From Eupeodes corollae (lineage: Eukaryota; Arthropoda; Insecta; Diptera; Syrphidae), in NCBI RefSeq assembly GCF_945859685.1, contig NC_079149.1, positions 19,503,118 to 19,567,117 on the forward strand: a stretch of DNA of 64,000 nt, in the 5' to 3' direction. The notes under the pieces are model-generated. The model saw only the letters and a list, made by a program, of their open reading frames with translations. It was not told where the DNA came from and searched no databases. How positions within the stretch are numbered: the stretch's first letter is position 1; each line of letters begins with the position of its first letter. A program made the position numbers and the translations under genes. Shown in pieces: positions 22,216 to 33,900 of this stretch.

Positions 22216-24055
22216 AGAATTAAGTTTTCGAAGCATTAAATAGCTCTGGGGCATACCAGCCCAAGTCCAGTACTACTTGAATTGAACGGTCCTAAAGGTT
22301 TTTTTTTAGCCCAACAAAGAAGGGATTAATCAATAACAAAACTCTATCAAATGCGTTTGAAGTATCAAGTGGAATAATATTACTTTATCCGAAACGATTT
22401 AAAGATTTGTTCCACTATTTGGTGAGATTAATCATGAGATCATCAGTGGACATATTGAAAGCCATGATGCCGGTCATCCAGAATTTTTAGTTCTCCAAGA
22501 TATTTCTTACACTGAAAATTGATCCGTGTTTTCTTAAGATCTTTTCTGAGAAAAAAGCAAATATACAAATTGTTATAAAGTAACCTTGAATAAAAGACCA
22601 TTAATTTAAAATAAGCATTTCTTAATTTCTTAGCACAAACTTAAGTTACCTTTTAGTTCCTATTTCACTCGTTCCAATTCCATCTTATTTTTTTGACGCA
22701 CATAAAAGGTGTTAAGCTTTCTTGTAGGGTTTTTTCTTCCTTTAAAATTGATTATCTTTTAAACACAAAAACTTCAAGGATCTTAATAAGTTGAAAAGAA
22801 AGTAGTTTTTGAGGTGAATTTGTTTTGGATTATCTCGAACTGAGATTTAAACATAAACATTAAGAATATAAATATTCAGCAAAAGTGACGTTTTAGTTAA
22901 ACTTATAGCTAATTGAAACACGTTATTAACATTTAATATCTATTCATTTTATATAAAAGCTTGGAATCTTTCGAGAATTGAAGTGAAAATTGATTCTCCC
23001 ACATGCATTTTGTGAGTGCTACACTATAGATTCTTTCCAAATTTGAATTATACCTTCGCATATTTGTTTTTAAATCTTAGAGAAAAAATGTACTTAAATG
23101 CACTTTTTTCAAAAGTTCAAAAAACAAACACATTTCTTTCTTATTTTTTTTTACTTTTGTTGACTCATTTTAATCAAAATAATTTCAAAAGGTCTACGCA
23201 AAACAGCAGTATTTTTTTGGATTAATTTAACAGACTTCCAGAAACAGTGTCAAAAAAACGTCAAAAATTATATACATATTAAAATCTGTTTTACTTGGGA
23301 AAACAAATCAAATTTTTCCTGCAAACTTCAAAACAATTTTTAATTTCTGGATCCGTCCTTGATATCTGCAAAATGGCTGTTACGGCTATAGTAACAGCAA
23401 ACGTCAAAAGATGACAGTTTCTAAAGTAACACCTTCCAAAGTGAAAACTTGTCAAATAACGCTTATGTCAAATTGATACCTTTCATTTTAAAACCTTCTG
23501 TTTTAAAACTGTAAGCATTATAAAGATAAACTTATTATTTAAAGAAATGCCATCATTATATTGACTCATCCAGGAACTCAAGTACTAAAGAAATAGTTGT
23601 CGGCATATTTCTTAAAAAGATTATAAATTTAAAAGATTATCAATGCGTCTGCATTCCTAATAAAAACAGCAACAAACTAGATAAGATTCATTTGAATGTG
23701 TTGCCATTAGCCCATTCAATTAAATTATTTAATTTAAGTTTCTCAATGAAATTGAAAAAAAAAATCATCGATAAGTTATCAAAATTCTGTATAAAATACC
23801 ATCACAGAATTGCAAAATAATATTATACATAGTTAAATATACTTTTGTTTTATTTTGATCAATGCGTTTGATAATAATTATAAGGAAATTGCATTTTAAG
23901 TGCACATTTTTTTATTGCATCTTAATTATGCTGATAATCGATTTATTTGAAGCACGTGCTTGTTATAAAATTAAATAAAGGGTTCTCCATTAAGAGCGTA
24001 TATTTTGAATAGGCTGACAACTTGGACAGCTGTCATTTTTGAAGCTATAAGCTAT
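22216..24055. other. Intergenic; possible LINE scrap at 22230-22460
   Basis: Mostly AT-rich with no gene. On the minus strand around 22300-22400 one frame reads DTSNAFDRVLL, like the KAFDRVW block of jockey/CR1-type reverse transcriptases, but too little remains to classify. Confidence 0.35.
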
Positions 24056-24258
24056 AAGAACCTACAGTTATTATTACGCCGAAAGCGAATTTCTAATTTG
24101 AGAAAGCACTTTTCATGACAAGAATTACTCTTGAATGATTTGTCAATTCCTCGCAAGAGGTAGCACCCGTGAAAAAAATTGTAGATAGTACCGGAAGGGA
24201 TTGAACCCAAGACCTCTAGCATAACAGTCCTACGCAATAACTATCATGCTCTACTATC
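24056..24258 (-). mobile_element. tRNA-derived SINE, copy 1 (3' end missing)
   Basis: Shares the body of the family (CTCGCAAGAGG, TTTGAGAAAGCACTTTTCAT on the plus strand) and the tRNA-like head with a degenerate B box (GGGATTGAACCC on plus). The last part, including the LINE-like 3' end, is absent. Confidence 0.75.
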
Positions 24259-26399
24259 TATTTACTTTGATATATAAAGTCATAACATTTTCTTAGGTTT
24301 TATCTTTGATAGATTTGAGTATAATACTGATGGTGCTTTTGTGTGGTGTTGGATAGGTGAATTTTGGTCATGCTATAACTGTGCAACTTTTGAGTTTTGA
24401 ATGGTATAACACTCTTTGTTGATATCCATTTTTCAATGAACGAACGTCAATGATGATATAAATTCCGAGTTTTTTTTAAGGCAACTTTAAAACCGATTTC
24501 TTCACAAAATCATTTTAAGTCAAGCTTATTTTAGAATGATATAATAACCTTTTTGTTATTCAAAAAAACATTTGTGCAGCCGATCTGTCCGTCCATACGT
24601 CCGTATTTCCGAATCAGTTCTAAAGTTAGTCTTAAATCAAAATGGCAAAAGTACCATTGTATGACATTTATGAAAAATTGATGTTTACCTTTTAAAATTC
24701 ACGAGTATTTACTCGAACTTATTTACGATTTTATATACACTCCACTTCAACTAAATACGCACAATATTTATTGAAAATACTTTATACATTTTTCCCAAAT
24801 ATTGCTGAGTATTCTGCCATAAGTTGATGTTACATCTCCCTTAGGATGTGAAGGAAAGAATTTGAAAAGAATTATCCAAAATCAATTACTAGTTTACATG
24901 TCCAATAATTCAAAGTATCAACATGCTCGGAATAAAATCACTGTTTTCAGCTTTTATCAAGTGTCGTGAAAAGAAACAATCCTGTCAAAAGATTGGGCGC
25001 AAAAGACTTAGTTAATTCATATGTTATACGATTCGATTTATTGATCGCAGTTTAATTTGCTTCCATTTAATCCAATAACTATTCTGTCTGTCTGGTTTGA
25101 AAGTTATTCAAAATTACAATCGTTTTACAAATAAACTGTAAAATCAAATCTTTTCTTTTCTCCAACCGAACGGCGACAATGAACGATACCAATTTATTTT
25201 GCGCAATATTGGAGGCATTCATGCTACTGCTTTTTAATGCGACTATATCTACTTTTACACTTATACAACTTGTGGGAAGTAACCTGATAAAGGCGATTAT
25301 CTTATAAAACTTAAACTAATATTTGATAAGGTTGTATTTACTTAAAAAATAGAATTTTTTTTTTTTGAAAAATCACAAAAATATGAACACTTCATAGGTC
25401 CCTTTTAATTTTATAATTTAATTTAAGGCTGATTTCAAAAGAAAACCAAGAGTAGGCTATTGTAGAAAAAAGAAGTAGTCACACTAAGAAAATGTCGAGT
25501 TTACACATTTTATTTTTAGGGTCTTCAACCACCTTTAAAAGGATAAGTCTAAATTTATCCTTTGATTCTTCATTCAAAAATGTAGTTTCATATTGAACCT
25601 TTTTTTAAATTTGAATTTTTAAAATAGCAGTTTCTTTAATGAAAAACAATATTGTGTCCACATTTCACTTATTTTAAATTAAACACTGTGGATAAGTTGT
25701 ATTTTTGGTGTCTTAATTTATATTAACATATATAACTTTTTTAGAGCAGTTGCACTTAATTTTTGTATTTGTTTTCAAAACTTACTTTAATGCAACTTTG
25801 ATTTTACTTGAATATTAGAATATTCACCGAAGTTAAACTAATTACAAACAAGAACTCATTGTTCTTGAAACGATCACTGCCAAGAAACTGGTGTTTACTT
25901 GAGTATTGAATAAACATTTAAAGTAGAAATGAAGCTACTACCAGTTTGATTTATTCGTTAAGTTTTTTATTATTTTTGTTGCTGTTTTTTTCTAGACTTA
26001 ATCAGAAATTATTAAAAGAAAAAGATTAGAAGAAAGTCAATGCCAAATTAACGATCAGACATTATCGGTTTGGCTTTAAATTTTTGTTTGACTATCTTTG
26101 TAGATTTTGAATCATTAGTTTTATCGGTCGTCGCCGGTAGCAAACAAAATTTACGAGTATTTACCTTTTTGTAATAATATAAAACTCAAGATATATTTTA
26201 TTGGGTTCGGTTATTTTATTTATGTTGTTTTGTTTATAAAACCAATAAAAATAGTTGTTGACCAAAAACGAGGGACACGAAAATGTTTTGTATTGATTAC
26301 TCAGTATGGAAAACAAAAACAATATTTCTATCGAAATCTTATTTAATCGGAAGTACAATATGTCATATTATAAAATAACTTTCTGTAAATGCAATAAAG
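24259..26399. other. Intergenic, no gene seen
   Basis: About 2.1 kb of AT-rich DNA without recognisable coding, RNA or repeat structure. Confidence 0.4.
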
Positions 26400-26499
26400 T
26401 GAAACAAAGTGTTTCATCCTTGAGTGTTTTCAACTCTTAAAGGATCCAATACCACAAACTCGTTTGACCTGTGATTGAAAAAAGGGGCAGATTTATAGA

Positions 26500-28046
26500 G
26501 AAGCTTCATAGCAATTATGTTAGAGCCATTAGGTCTCTAATCTTTGTCTCAGATAGCTCATCAAGTTTGTGAAAGAATGCTTTTCCAAAGTATTTCATTC
26601 TAGTGTTTGCCAAAGCAGGACATTTGCAGAGGAAATGGATTATCGTTTCACTTTCTCTTTGGTCACTACAAGTACGGCAAAAGGTGTTGTAAGAGATACC
26701 CAACTTCTCTGCATGAAATCCTAAAGGCCAATGTCCGATACAAACCGTAACAATCCTGGCTATGTCTTGACTTGGCTTGCATAGAAGATCGTTTGTATTT
26801 TATTATAGGTGTTTTATTATAGGTGGGCCATATCTTCCTAGATATAATGCAGTTGGGTAAATTGCTCCACCTTCGGTTTGATTCAAATTGGTAGATAGAA
26901 AAGATTTTACCCTTCAGAGCACCAAGAGGAATGTTAATTTTTTCCGCAATTGAGCTATGAAGGGCCGATCCTTGCCTGGCTAGCTCGTCAGCCCGTTCAT
27001 TTCCCAATATACCAGATCAGGGTGACACCAATATTAATATTCAGACTCGCAAGCTCATCGCAACATTGCTTCAATTGCGAATTGATGGCTTTGACAGCTG
27101 CCTGACTGTCTGAGAAGATAGCCGCATTTCGGTTTTGGTTTGGGCTTTGTTTAAGTATCTTACATGCCTCCCTTATTGCCAGCAGTTCAGCCTGAAAAAC
27201 TCTAGCAAAATCAGGAAGCCTAAAGGATTTAGCTACATTTAGGGACTCAGAAAAGATCCCAGAACTAAACCTATCGACACAATGTCATCCTTCCAATCTT
27301 CTCTGGATGGAAAATAACCTTAAAACCCTTACTAGGGCTCAAAGTAGGAGTGCAGTAGTCAGTGTCTGCCGAGATAATATCTGAGGGAATCAATTTTGTT
27401 GTGTTCCTGTGACCATAAAGTTTTGACAACCAGCTGTTTGATTCCTTCCGCCTAATAGCACTGCAGGAAACTATGTATTTAATAAAAATGTCGATTGGTA
27501 GAAGATCCAAAATAATGTTTAAGGCGTCCGTTGGGCAAGTACGCATGTCTCCTGTGGTGCCCACGCAAGCTGTTCTCTGAACCTTCTTTAGCTTATTAAT
27601 ATTATAGGCTTTGCTAAGAGCAGGCCACCACACAATCGAACCATATGTTAAGATTGGGCGTACTACGGCTGTGTACGTCCATAAAATCATCTTCGACTGA
27701 AGTGCCCACTTTTTGCCGAAAGTTTTGCTGCAAGCGTGAAGGGCGGTACTTTAGTTTTGGTGGTAAAGAGCAACAGTTCAGTTTTACTTTGGTTAACTCC
27801 TAGTCTACAACTCGTGTCCCAGCTGTTAACTTTCTTCAAAGCTGACTCCGAGATTTCACTAATCACAGAGGTGTACTTTCCTGACAGCAATAGCACAAAA
27901 TCATCCGCATATGCTACCGCCTTCACTCCACATCTCTGAATATCAAACTGATGAAGAAGAGCTCTTGTTTGAGGGCATGAGGGACTTGAGTACAAACTGC
28001 AAAGGGATCTTCCCAGGCAGTACTTTGAAATATTAGAATCGTACAT
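26500..28046 (-). mobile_element. LOA/R1-type LINE with RNase H, C-terminal part, pseudogene
   Basis: In minus-strand order: an RT palm piece with AVAYADDFVLLLSG (about 27940), the thumb region with WTYTAVVRPILTYGSIVWW (about 27680-27625), an RNase H region whose last block is GNERADELARQGSAL (about 27005-26960), and a terminal zinc-knuckle-like CRTCSDQRESETIIHFLCKC (about 26680-26620). RT plus RNase H plus a C-terminal Cys-Cys-His-Cys motif fits the LOA or R1/I groups. Frames are broken several times and the upstream half is missing: it stops where an opposite-strand LINE begins. Confidence 0.78.
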
Positions 28047-28770
28047 CTCAGACCGATTGTTAACAGGAAGGTACGATCAGGAATACTCGGAATTGAAGAA
28101 AATAAAAGCCGGTGTACCACAAGGAAGTGTCCTTGGTCCTACCCTGTATTTACTATACACAAAGGATATTCCAGTTGGTAATCACACCATAATGGCTACT
28201 TTTGCAGATAATACCGCAATTTTGGTACCCGACAAATGTGTGTCTAAGGCAGCAGTAAAACTACAAAATGCCGTCGACACATTGAGAGCTTGGACCGAAA
28301 AATGGCGTATCAAACTCAATGACGCAAAATTTTCACATTTAAACTTTACAAATAAAAAGATAAACAATATTGCAATAATCATTAATAATTAAACTGTACC
28401 TTACGCCAACACGGTCAAATACCTTGGAATGACTTTGGATGCAAAGCTTAAGTGGAAAGAGCACATAAAAAAGAAAAGAGAAGAACTAAACTTGAAATAT
28501 AGAAAAATGTACTGGTTGCTTGGTAACAACTCTGATTTATCAATCCAAAACAAAATAATGCTGTATAATCAAATACTAAAGCCTGTTTGGACCTATAGAA
28601 TCCAATAAAGGGGCTGCCCAAAGAAAACAAATACCGAAATCATCCAAAAATTCGAAAACAAAGTCCTTCGTGGAATAGTTAATGCACCTTGGTACATAAG
28701 AAATACCGATCTACATCGTGACTTACAAATAGAAGTGGTTGCAGAAGTTGGTAAAAAGTACGCTGTACCG
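28010..28770 (+). mobile_element. Jockey-like LINE fragment
   Basis: Plus-strand translation contains AGVPQGSVLGPTLYLLYT (28108-28161), then ATFADNTAILVP (about 28194-28230), then NTVKYLGMTLDAKLKWKEHI and NKVLRGIVNAPWYIRN after in-frame stops at 28390 and about 28606. This is the palm-thumb region of a jockey-type RT. The catalytic FADD reads FADN, so the second Asp is lost. Both ends abut other LINE fragments in the opposite orientation. Confidence 0.75.
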
Positions 28771-28774
28771 TACT

Positions 28775-29403
28775 AATTGTTTCGAATTCTGGACATTTAT
28801 TTTCAGTTTCCAGTCGTCACAATATCGCTGAAACAACGTAGTCCGGAACAGAATTGTTCCGAATTCTGGACATTTATTTTCAGTTTCCGGTCGTCGCAAT
28901 ATCGCTGAATCTTGTCGAAATCACGCTGCAAGAGAATTCTAATAACCTCAACCTTTCGGGCCGTTCTGTACGCAATTAGATCGTCGGCGTACGCAATTGT
29001 CTTTGTAAGGGAACCTATCAGATCGCTCGCTGGTCTAAATGCTGAAGAGAATCGGCGAATTCACCGCTCCCTGTTGAAGACCATTTTTAATTGAGAATGT
29101 TGTGGTAGAAGTTACATTGCCACTTTTGACAAGAAACTTTCTACCGTTAAGCATATCATAAAGTATGTACAACAATGGCTTGCTTATGCCAAGCCTGCTC
29201 AGTTTTAGGTAAAGACCCTCTAACCATACGGTTTCAAAGGCCTTTTCAAAATCAACCAGAACAGCACCTGTGCATTGTTGTTTTGATTTATTCCATTGGA
29301 TATCAGAAACGAGTTTAGACGTAGGATGAATTGTGTCCTGAACCGCCTTGAACTCGAACTGTTTATCCGGAATTATTTTGTTGTCCGCAGCCCACTTTTT
29401 CAT
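28775..29403 (-). mobile_element. LINE RT fragment (same family as 59.2-60.6 kb)
   Basis: Minus-strand blocks include VLVDFEKAFETVWLEGLYLK (about 29270-29215), LQQGAVNSPILFS (about 29070-29035), AYADDLIAY (about 29000-28975), then DWKLKINVQ-like debris. The family is the same as the plus-strand copy at 59.2-60.6 kb. The clade was not resolved (jockey/I-like). A 58-bp piece is duplicated at its low-coordinate end (28778-28835 and 28853-28910). Confidence 0.75.
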
Positions 29404-30023
29404 TTCTTGACCTAGACCACCTAGATAGCTGAAATTTCAGGATTGTGCGAAGGAATCATTCCCTTTCCATTGGTGTGCCTATCTTTGAATAAGACCAACT
29501 TTACAACAAGTTATGGGCAAAAATCCATGTTCAAACTTTAAATGCGAATATCTCGCTTAATACACGTCGTACAGGCATAAAAATCGGCACCTAGAGGGCA
29601 ATTTTTGAACTCCAATATTTCTTGATCTAGACCACCTAGATGGCTGAAATTTCAGGATTGTGATCTAGGAATCATTCCCTTTCCATTGGTGTGCCTATCT
29701 TTGAATAAACCAATTTTAGAACAAGTTATGGGCAAAAATCCATGTTCAAACTTTAAATAAGAATATCTCGCTTAATACGCGTCGTACAGGCATAAAAGTC
29801 GGCACCTAGAGGGCAATATTTGAACTCCAATATTTCTTGATCTAGACCACCTAGATGGCTGAAATTTCAGGATTGTGATCTAGGAATCATTTCCTTTCCA
29901 TTGGTGTGACTATCTTTGAATAAGACCAACTTTACAACAAGTTATGGGCAAAAATCCATGTTCAAACACTAAATGCGAATATCTCGCTTAATACGCGTCG
30001 TACAGGCATAAAAGTCAGCACCT
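29402..30023 (+). repeat. 215-bp tandem satellite, about 2.9 copies
   Basis: Units start with ATTTCTTGAYCTAGACCACC at 29402, 29617 and 29832, exactly 215 bp apart, and differ by only a few bases. The third copy breaks off after AGTCAGCACCTG near 30023. No coding content. It lies directly against the LINE fragment to its left. Confidence 0.93.
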
Positions 30024-30986
30024 GTAATAATATGAATAAGAATGTTTCAATATATTCTTGGTAACGCACATCTCTCAGCTAAATATTTATATTTTAAATC
30101 TAAAAAATTATTATATTTAATGTTTGTAAAATAATAAGTTTTTCAACTCATTCTATATTGTTCTCTAGCTTCGTTCATATCATCATTTAATTCTCGTTAT
30201 GTAATAAACGTAGTTTGTATGATAAGTCGTTTTTGCTTCTTATTACAGTCTTGTTTAAAAAAAATAAGATCTGCAACCAAACTCTACAAAAATGCGTCAA
30301 CTTTTTTCCTTTATCCAAATACTAAATAATTGTCAGGAAAAAGATATTATATACTGTTGAGCACCCCTTGCCAAATGCTTCTTGAAATTCACTTAATAAG
30401 TCATTTTCGTTTATCCAGTTTCTCTGGATAGTTCTCCCCTGTGAAGTTTTTCGTAATAGCGGAGATCTCCTTTGCTAAAATTGGCAGTGTTACACTTCTC
30501 TTAAAGCTTTCAGGTCCTTCTATCTGGAACATGTGTAATAGAATGTCAAGAAGAAATTCCTGAGATCTTAAAAATTCTAACTAGCCACATGTATTTCAAA
30601 CATTTTAAAAGTTCAAAAATTCGTTGGATTAAACAGTTTTAAAGAGAATAATTAAAGTTTACAAATTGTGTGCTCCATCCAAATTATAAATGGTTGAAAA
30701 CTCATCACTATACTCTTAAACTCAAGAAGGAGATCAAGCTGACGAAAAGTGATTTTGAATTGTAAAACAAAGCAGATCTTATTTTTTAAAAAAATAAATT
30801 TTGCCAACATTTTTGAAAGTTTATTTTTCAAGCCTCAATAAATTACTATTTTAGAATACAAACTCTTTAAAATCTTTAAACTTTTAACTTTTTACTTTTT
30901 AAAAAAATTAAGTTTAACATAAAGAAATTATGTGACGACAGTTTATGATGAAAAAAAAAAACGAATTGTTGTGAACATTTTTGGAA
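30024..30986. other. 3' flank of gene C
   Basis: AT-rich with no gene of its own. It should contain gene C's 3' untranslated region; a minus-strand AATAAA occurs at about 30820-30825, roughly 160 bp past the stop. Confidence 0.45.
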
Positions 30987-33900
30987 TCAATATTTCCATG
31001 ATTCATAAGAACTTGGCCATGCAGCTGCATCGACATATTTGGGAAAACTGGCCAAGAAAGTCTTGAACTCTGGTGTTTTCATTGCTTCGTCATGATTCCA
31101 ATGACCACTTATTCCAATTTCAATATTTTCCAAACTCCAGTCACCGGTGGTTCGCTTAAACAATGATAAAGTTGATTATACAAAAGATTTGTATTGTTTA
31201 AAAGAATTGTTAAAAAAAGCTGAACACAATGAACGCGAAGCTGCAACCGAAGCATTAAGCGGAATTGCTGTCAAATAACAAAACAACAATGGTACAAACA
31301 TAGTTTATAGTGTTTTTGAAGGTTTTTTAACGTTAATTTATATTGGATTCCAAATGAACCGCGTTTTCAAAGGAATATACAAATGTTTGACAGCTATTCC
31401 GACCCTAGCTCCAATCCGATGTGTTCGGCCAGTTCAAATTATTTCTCTATTTTTAATGTCATTAATACCAACCTCAAGTTCTACAAAGAAATTCAATGGC
31501 TTCCTATCGATGCCATAAGAGAAGTAGATGAAGTACGGAGCTTGCCAATCAAGTCTCAATGGTGTCTGGTGGAAGCTCCAGTTCTTGACTTTTGCTCCAT
31601 GCAATGGATTAATAAATATACTCATATGATCAGGTCCTGAAAGCTTCATTTCATAGCGTATTTTGGTTTTTGAAATTTGATTTTTCGAAACAATCGTCAA
31701 TTCCGGAAGTTTATCAAATACCGGATCTGGTCCTGGAATCCACAAACTTGAACTCCTATACAAAAAAATAATTGGTACGTTATTTATAGAAATGAGGAAA
31801 CTTGTCGTGTCGCTATTAAAAAACAGTCTATTTTTATTTGATATTGAAAATTATTACCTTGCCTTATGCCACCTGTGATTGTAAACAGGCAAACCACAAA
31901 ATACTTCAGATTCACAATCTGGGGTAAGAGTTCGGGCTTTGGTCATGTTGAGAGCTTGTTCTGAAATTAATCCATGCAATATTCAAAAACCATCGTCAAA
32001 CACATATGAGAACAAAAAACCCCAATCATCTCAAACTGCTGCTACGAAAGAATACTTACGTTTGACTGAATAAGTTCGTCTATCGTTAGGGAATATGAAA
32101 TATCCGGTCTCCATTCTACGCACTGATAAGTCTGCTTCATGGAATACTCTTCGAGTGTGCTGAAATGGTTTTGAATATAGGATATACTCTATGGTTCATG
32201 CATATTTTGAGTGGTGAGAGAGAATAGTTTACCAAAATTGAAAACCGTTGCACTGATGTTTCAGGACGATATGGAAAACCAATTGGTGTGGCTGCTAAAA
32301 TGATGAAAAACACAGTTATAACGAGCAGCGATGAGATGAGAGTTTTGGACTTTTTGAAGAGATTTAATACTGGCATCTGTAAATGATATTTGTAGAAGGT
32401 TTTGGTTTTAATTAATGCTTCAAAGTTCAACAGAAATATATATATTTTGAGCTTTGATTGTACTCTTTAAGTTTTGACTTAAAGTTTTGATTGATGTTGG
32501 AAATGTTTGTTTGGAAAAAAGTAATATTTTATTTCAAATTAAAACAAATTTAGGATTTTACTTAAATTTACATAAAAAATAAATGGAATTTTTGAACCAT
32601 ATTGAAATTTTTATTATTCAAGCCAACACATTTTGACCATTTATTGGCAAACAAATTAGGCGATGATGTGAAATGTGTGTCCGACTTATTAAATAAAATA
32701 AATATAATAAATACAAGGTTTGTGTCGCAAGTGCTTTTAAAGTTCTGTTTTTTAAAATACAGTGTCCTGAATCTTTTGAAACTTTTCTTTTATTATTTGC
32801 TGAATTTTACCATTCTGAATTTTTTCAAAGATACTAAAAGGTTTTTTGAAATGTTAGCCTAACGCTGGTTTATTAATTTTGCGGTTTTGAAAGTGAAGCT
32901 AAATAAAAGCCGAACAAAAGTTTACTTCATTGTTGTGTGGACTTTGACATTAACCATAAAAAAGAATATTATTCAAATGACCGCCTTGAGAATAATGTAA
33001 GGTCTTTCTGTTGGTTTTTAATTGCCTAATTTTAAATTTGACTCAAAAACGACTCAATAACGTCAGGTTTTTGAGATATTGCTTTCCTAACTTCAAGAAA
33101 AAACAAATAAAATTTTAAGTGAGGCTATCTAAACTCATGAAGTAGTTTTTTGTTTATAAAATTCCTGATGTTTTTCCAAATCAGGGATTACAAATTTTCA
33201 ATATTTAGATTAAATATTTAAAGTATTTCATACGATTCTGAGGGGTTGTTTAAGCTGTTAAAAAAAAACAATGCACAGAAAGGTTAAGGTCTCGAGTCTT
33301 TTGTTGTTTAGAAATTTTAAAAATATCTAAGAGTTAAAAGTAAAGCTCAGCTTCAAAAGACATAACCAAAAATATTCGATTTATGTCTGCAAAAAGGAAA
33401 AAAAAAGATGATAAAATACTGTCACCAGAAATAACAAGGCCCGCAAAAAAAAAAAAAAAAACAATTTTGTGCACATATAACTATGTCCGTTTTGTCACCC
33501 CTGTCAAACACTGTACTATCGAGGTGGAAAAGATCTCACCGATGCATTTGATGTCAAAAAAGGTTTAAGACAGAGCATCTAAAATCACCTTCTGTAAGAC
33601 ACTCATCATCCCGGTTCTCATTTATGGCCGCTGAGGCCTGGACCCTGTCAAAGAAAGATGAGAACGTCTTAGGATGCTTCGAGAGAAAAATTCTTCGGGT
33701 GATTTTTGGTCCCGTACGCATAGATGGAGAATGGAGGAGAAAATACAACGACGAACTGTACGGGCTGTACAGTGACACTGACTTAGTAAGCAGAATTAAA
33801 GCCCAACGGCTAAGATGGCTAGGTCATGTAGAACGGATGGACATCAACGCTCTAGCCCGGAAGGTCTTCGAATCCAATCCCGAGGGACGGCGCAGTAGAG

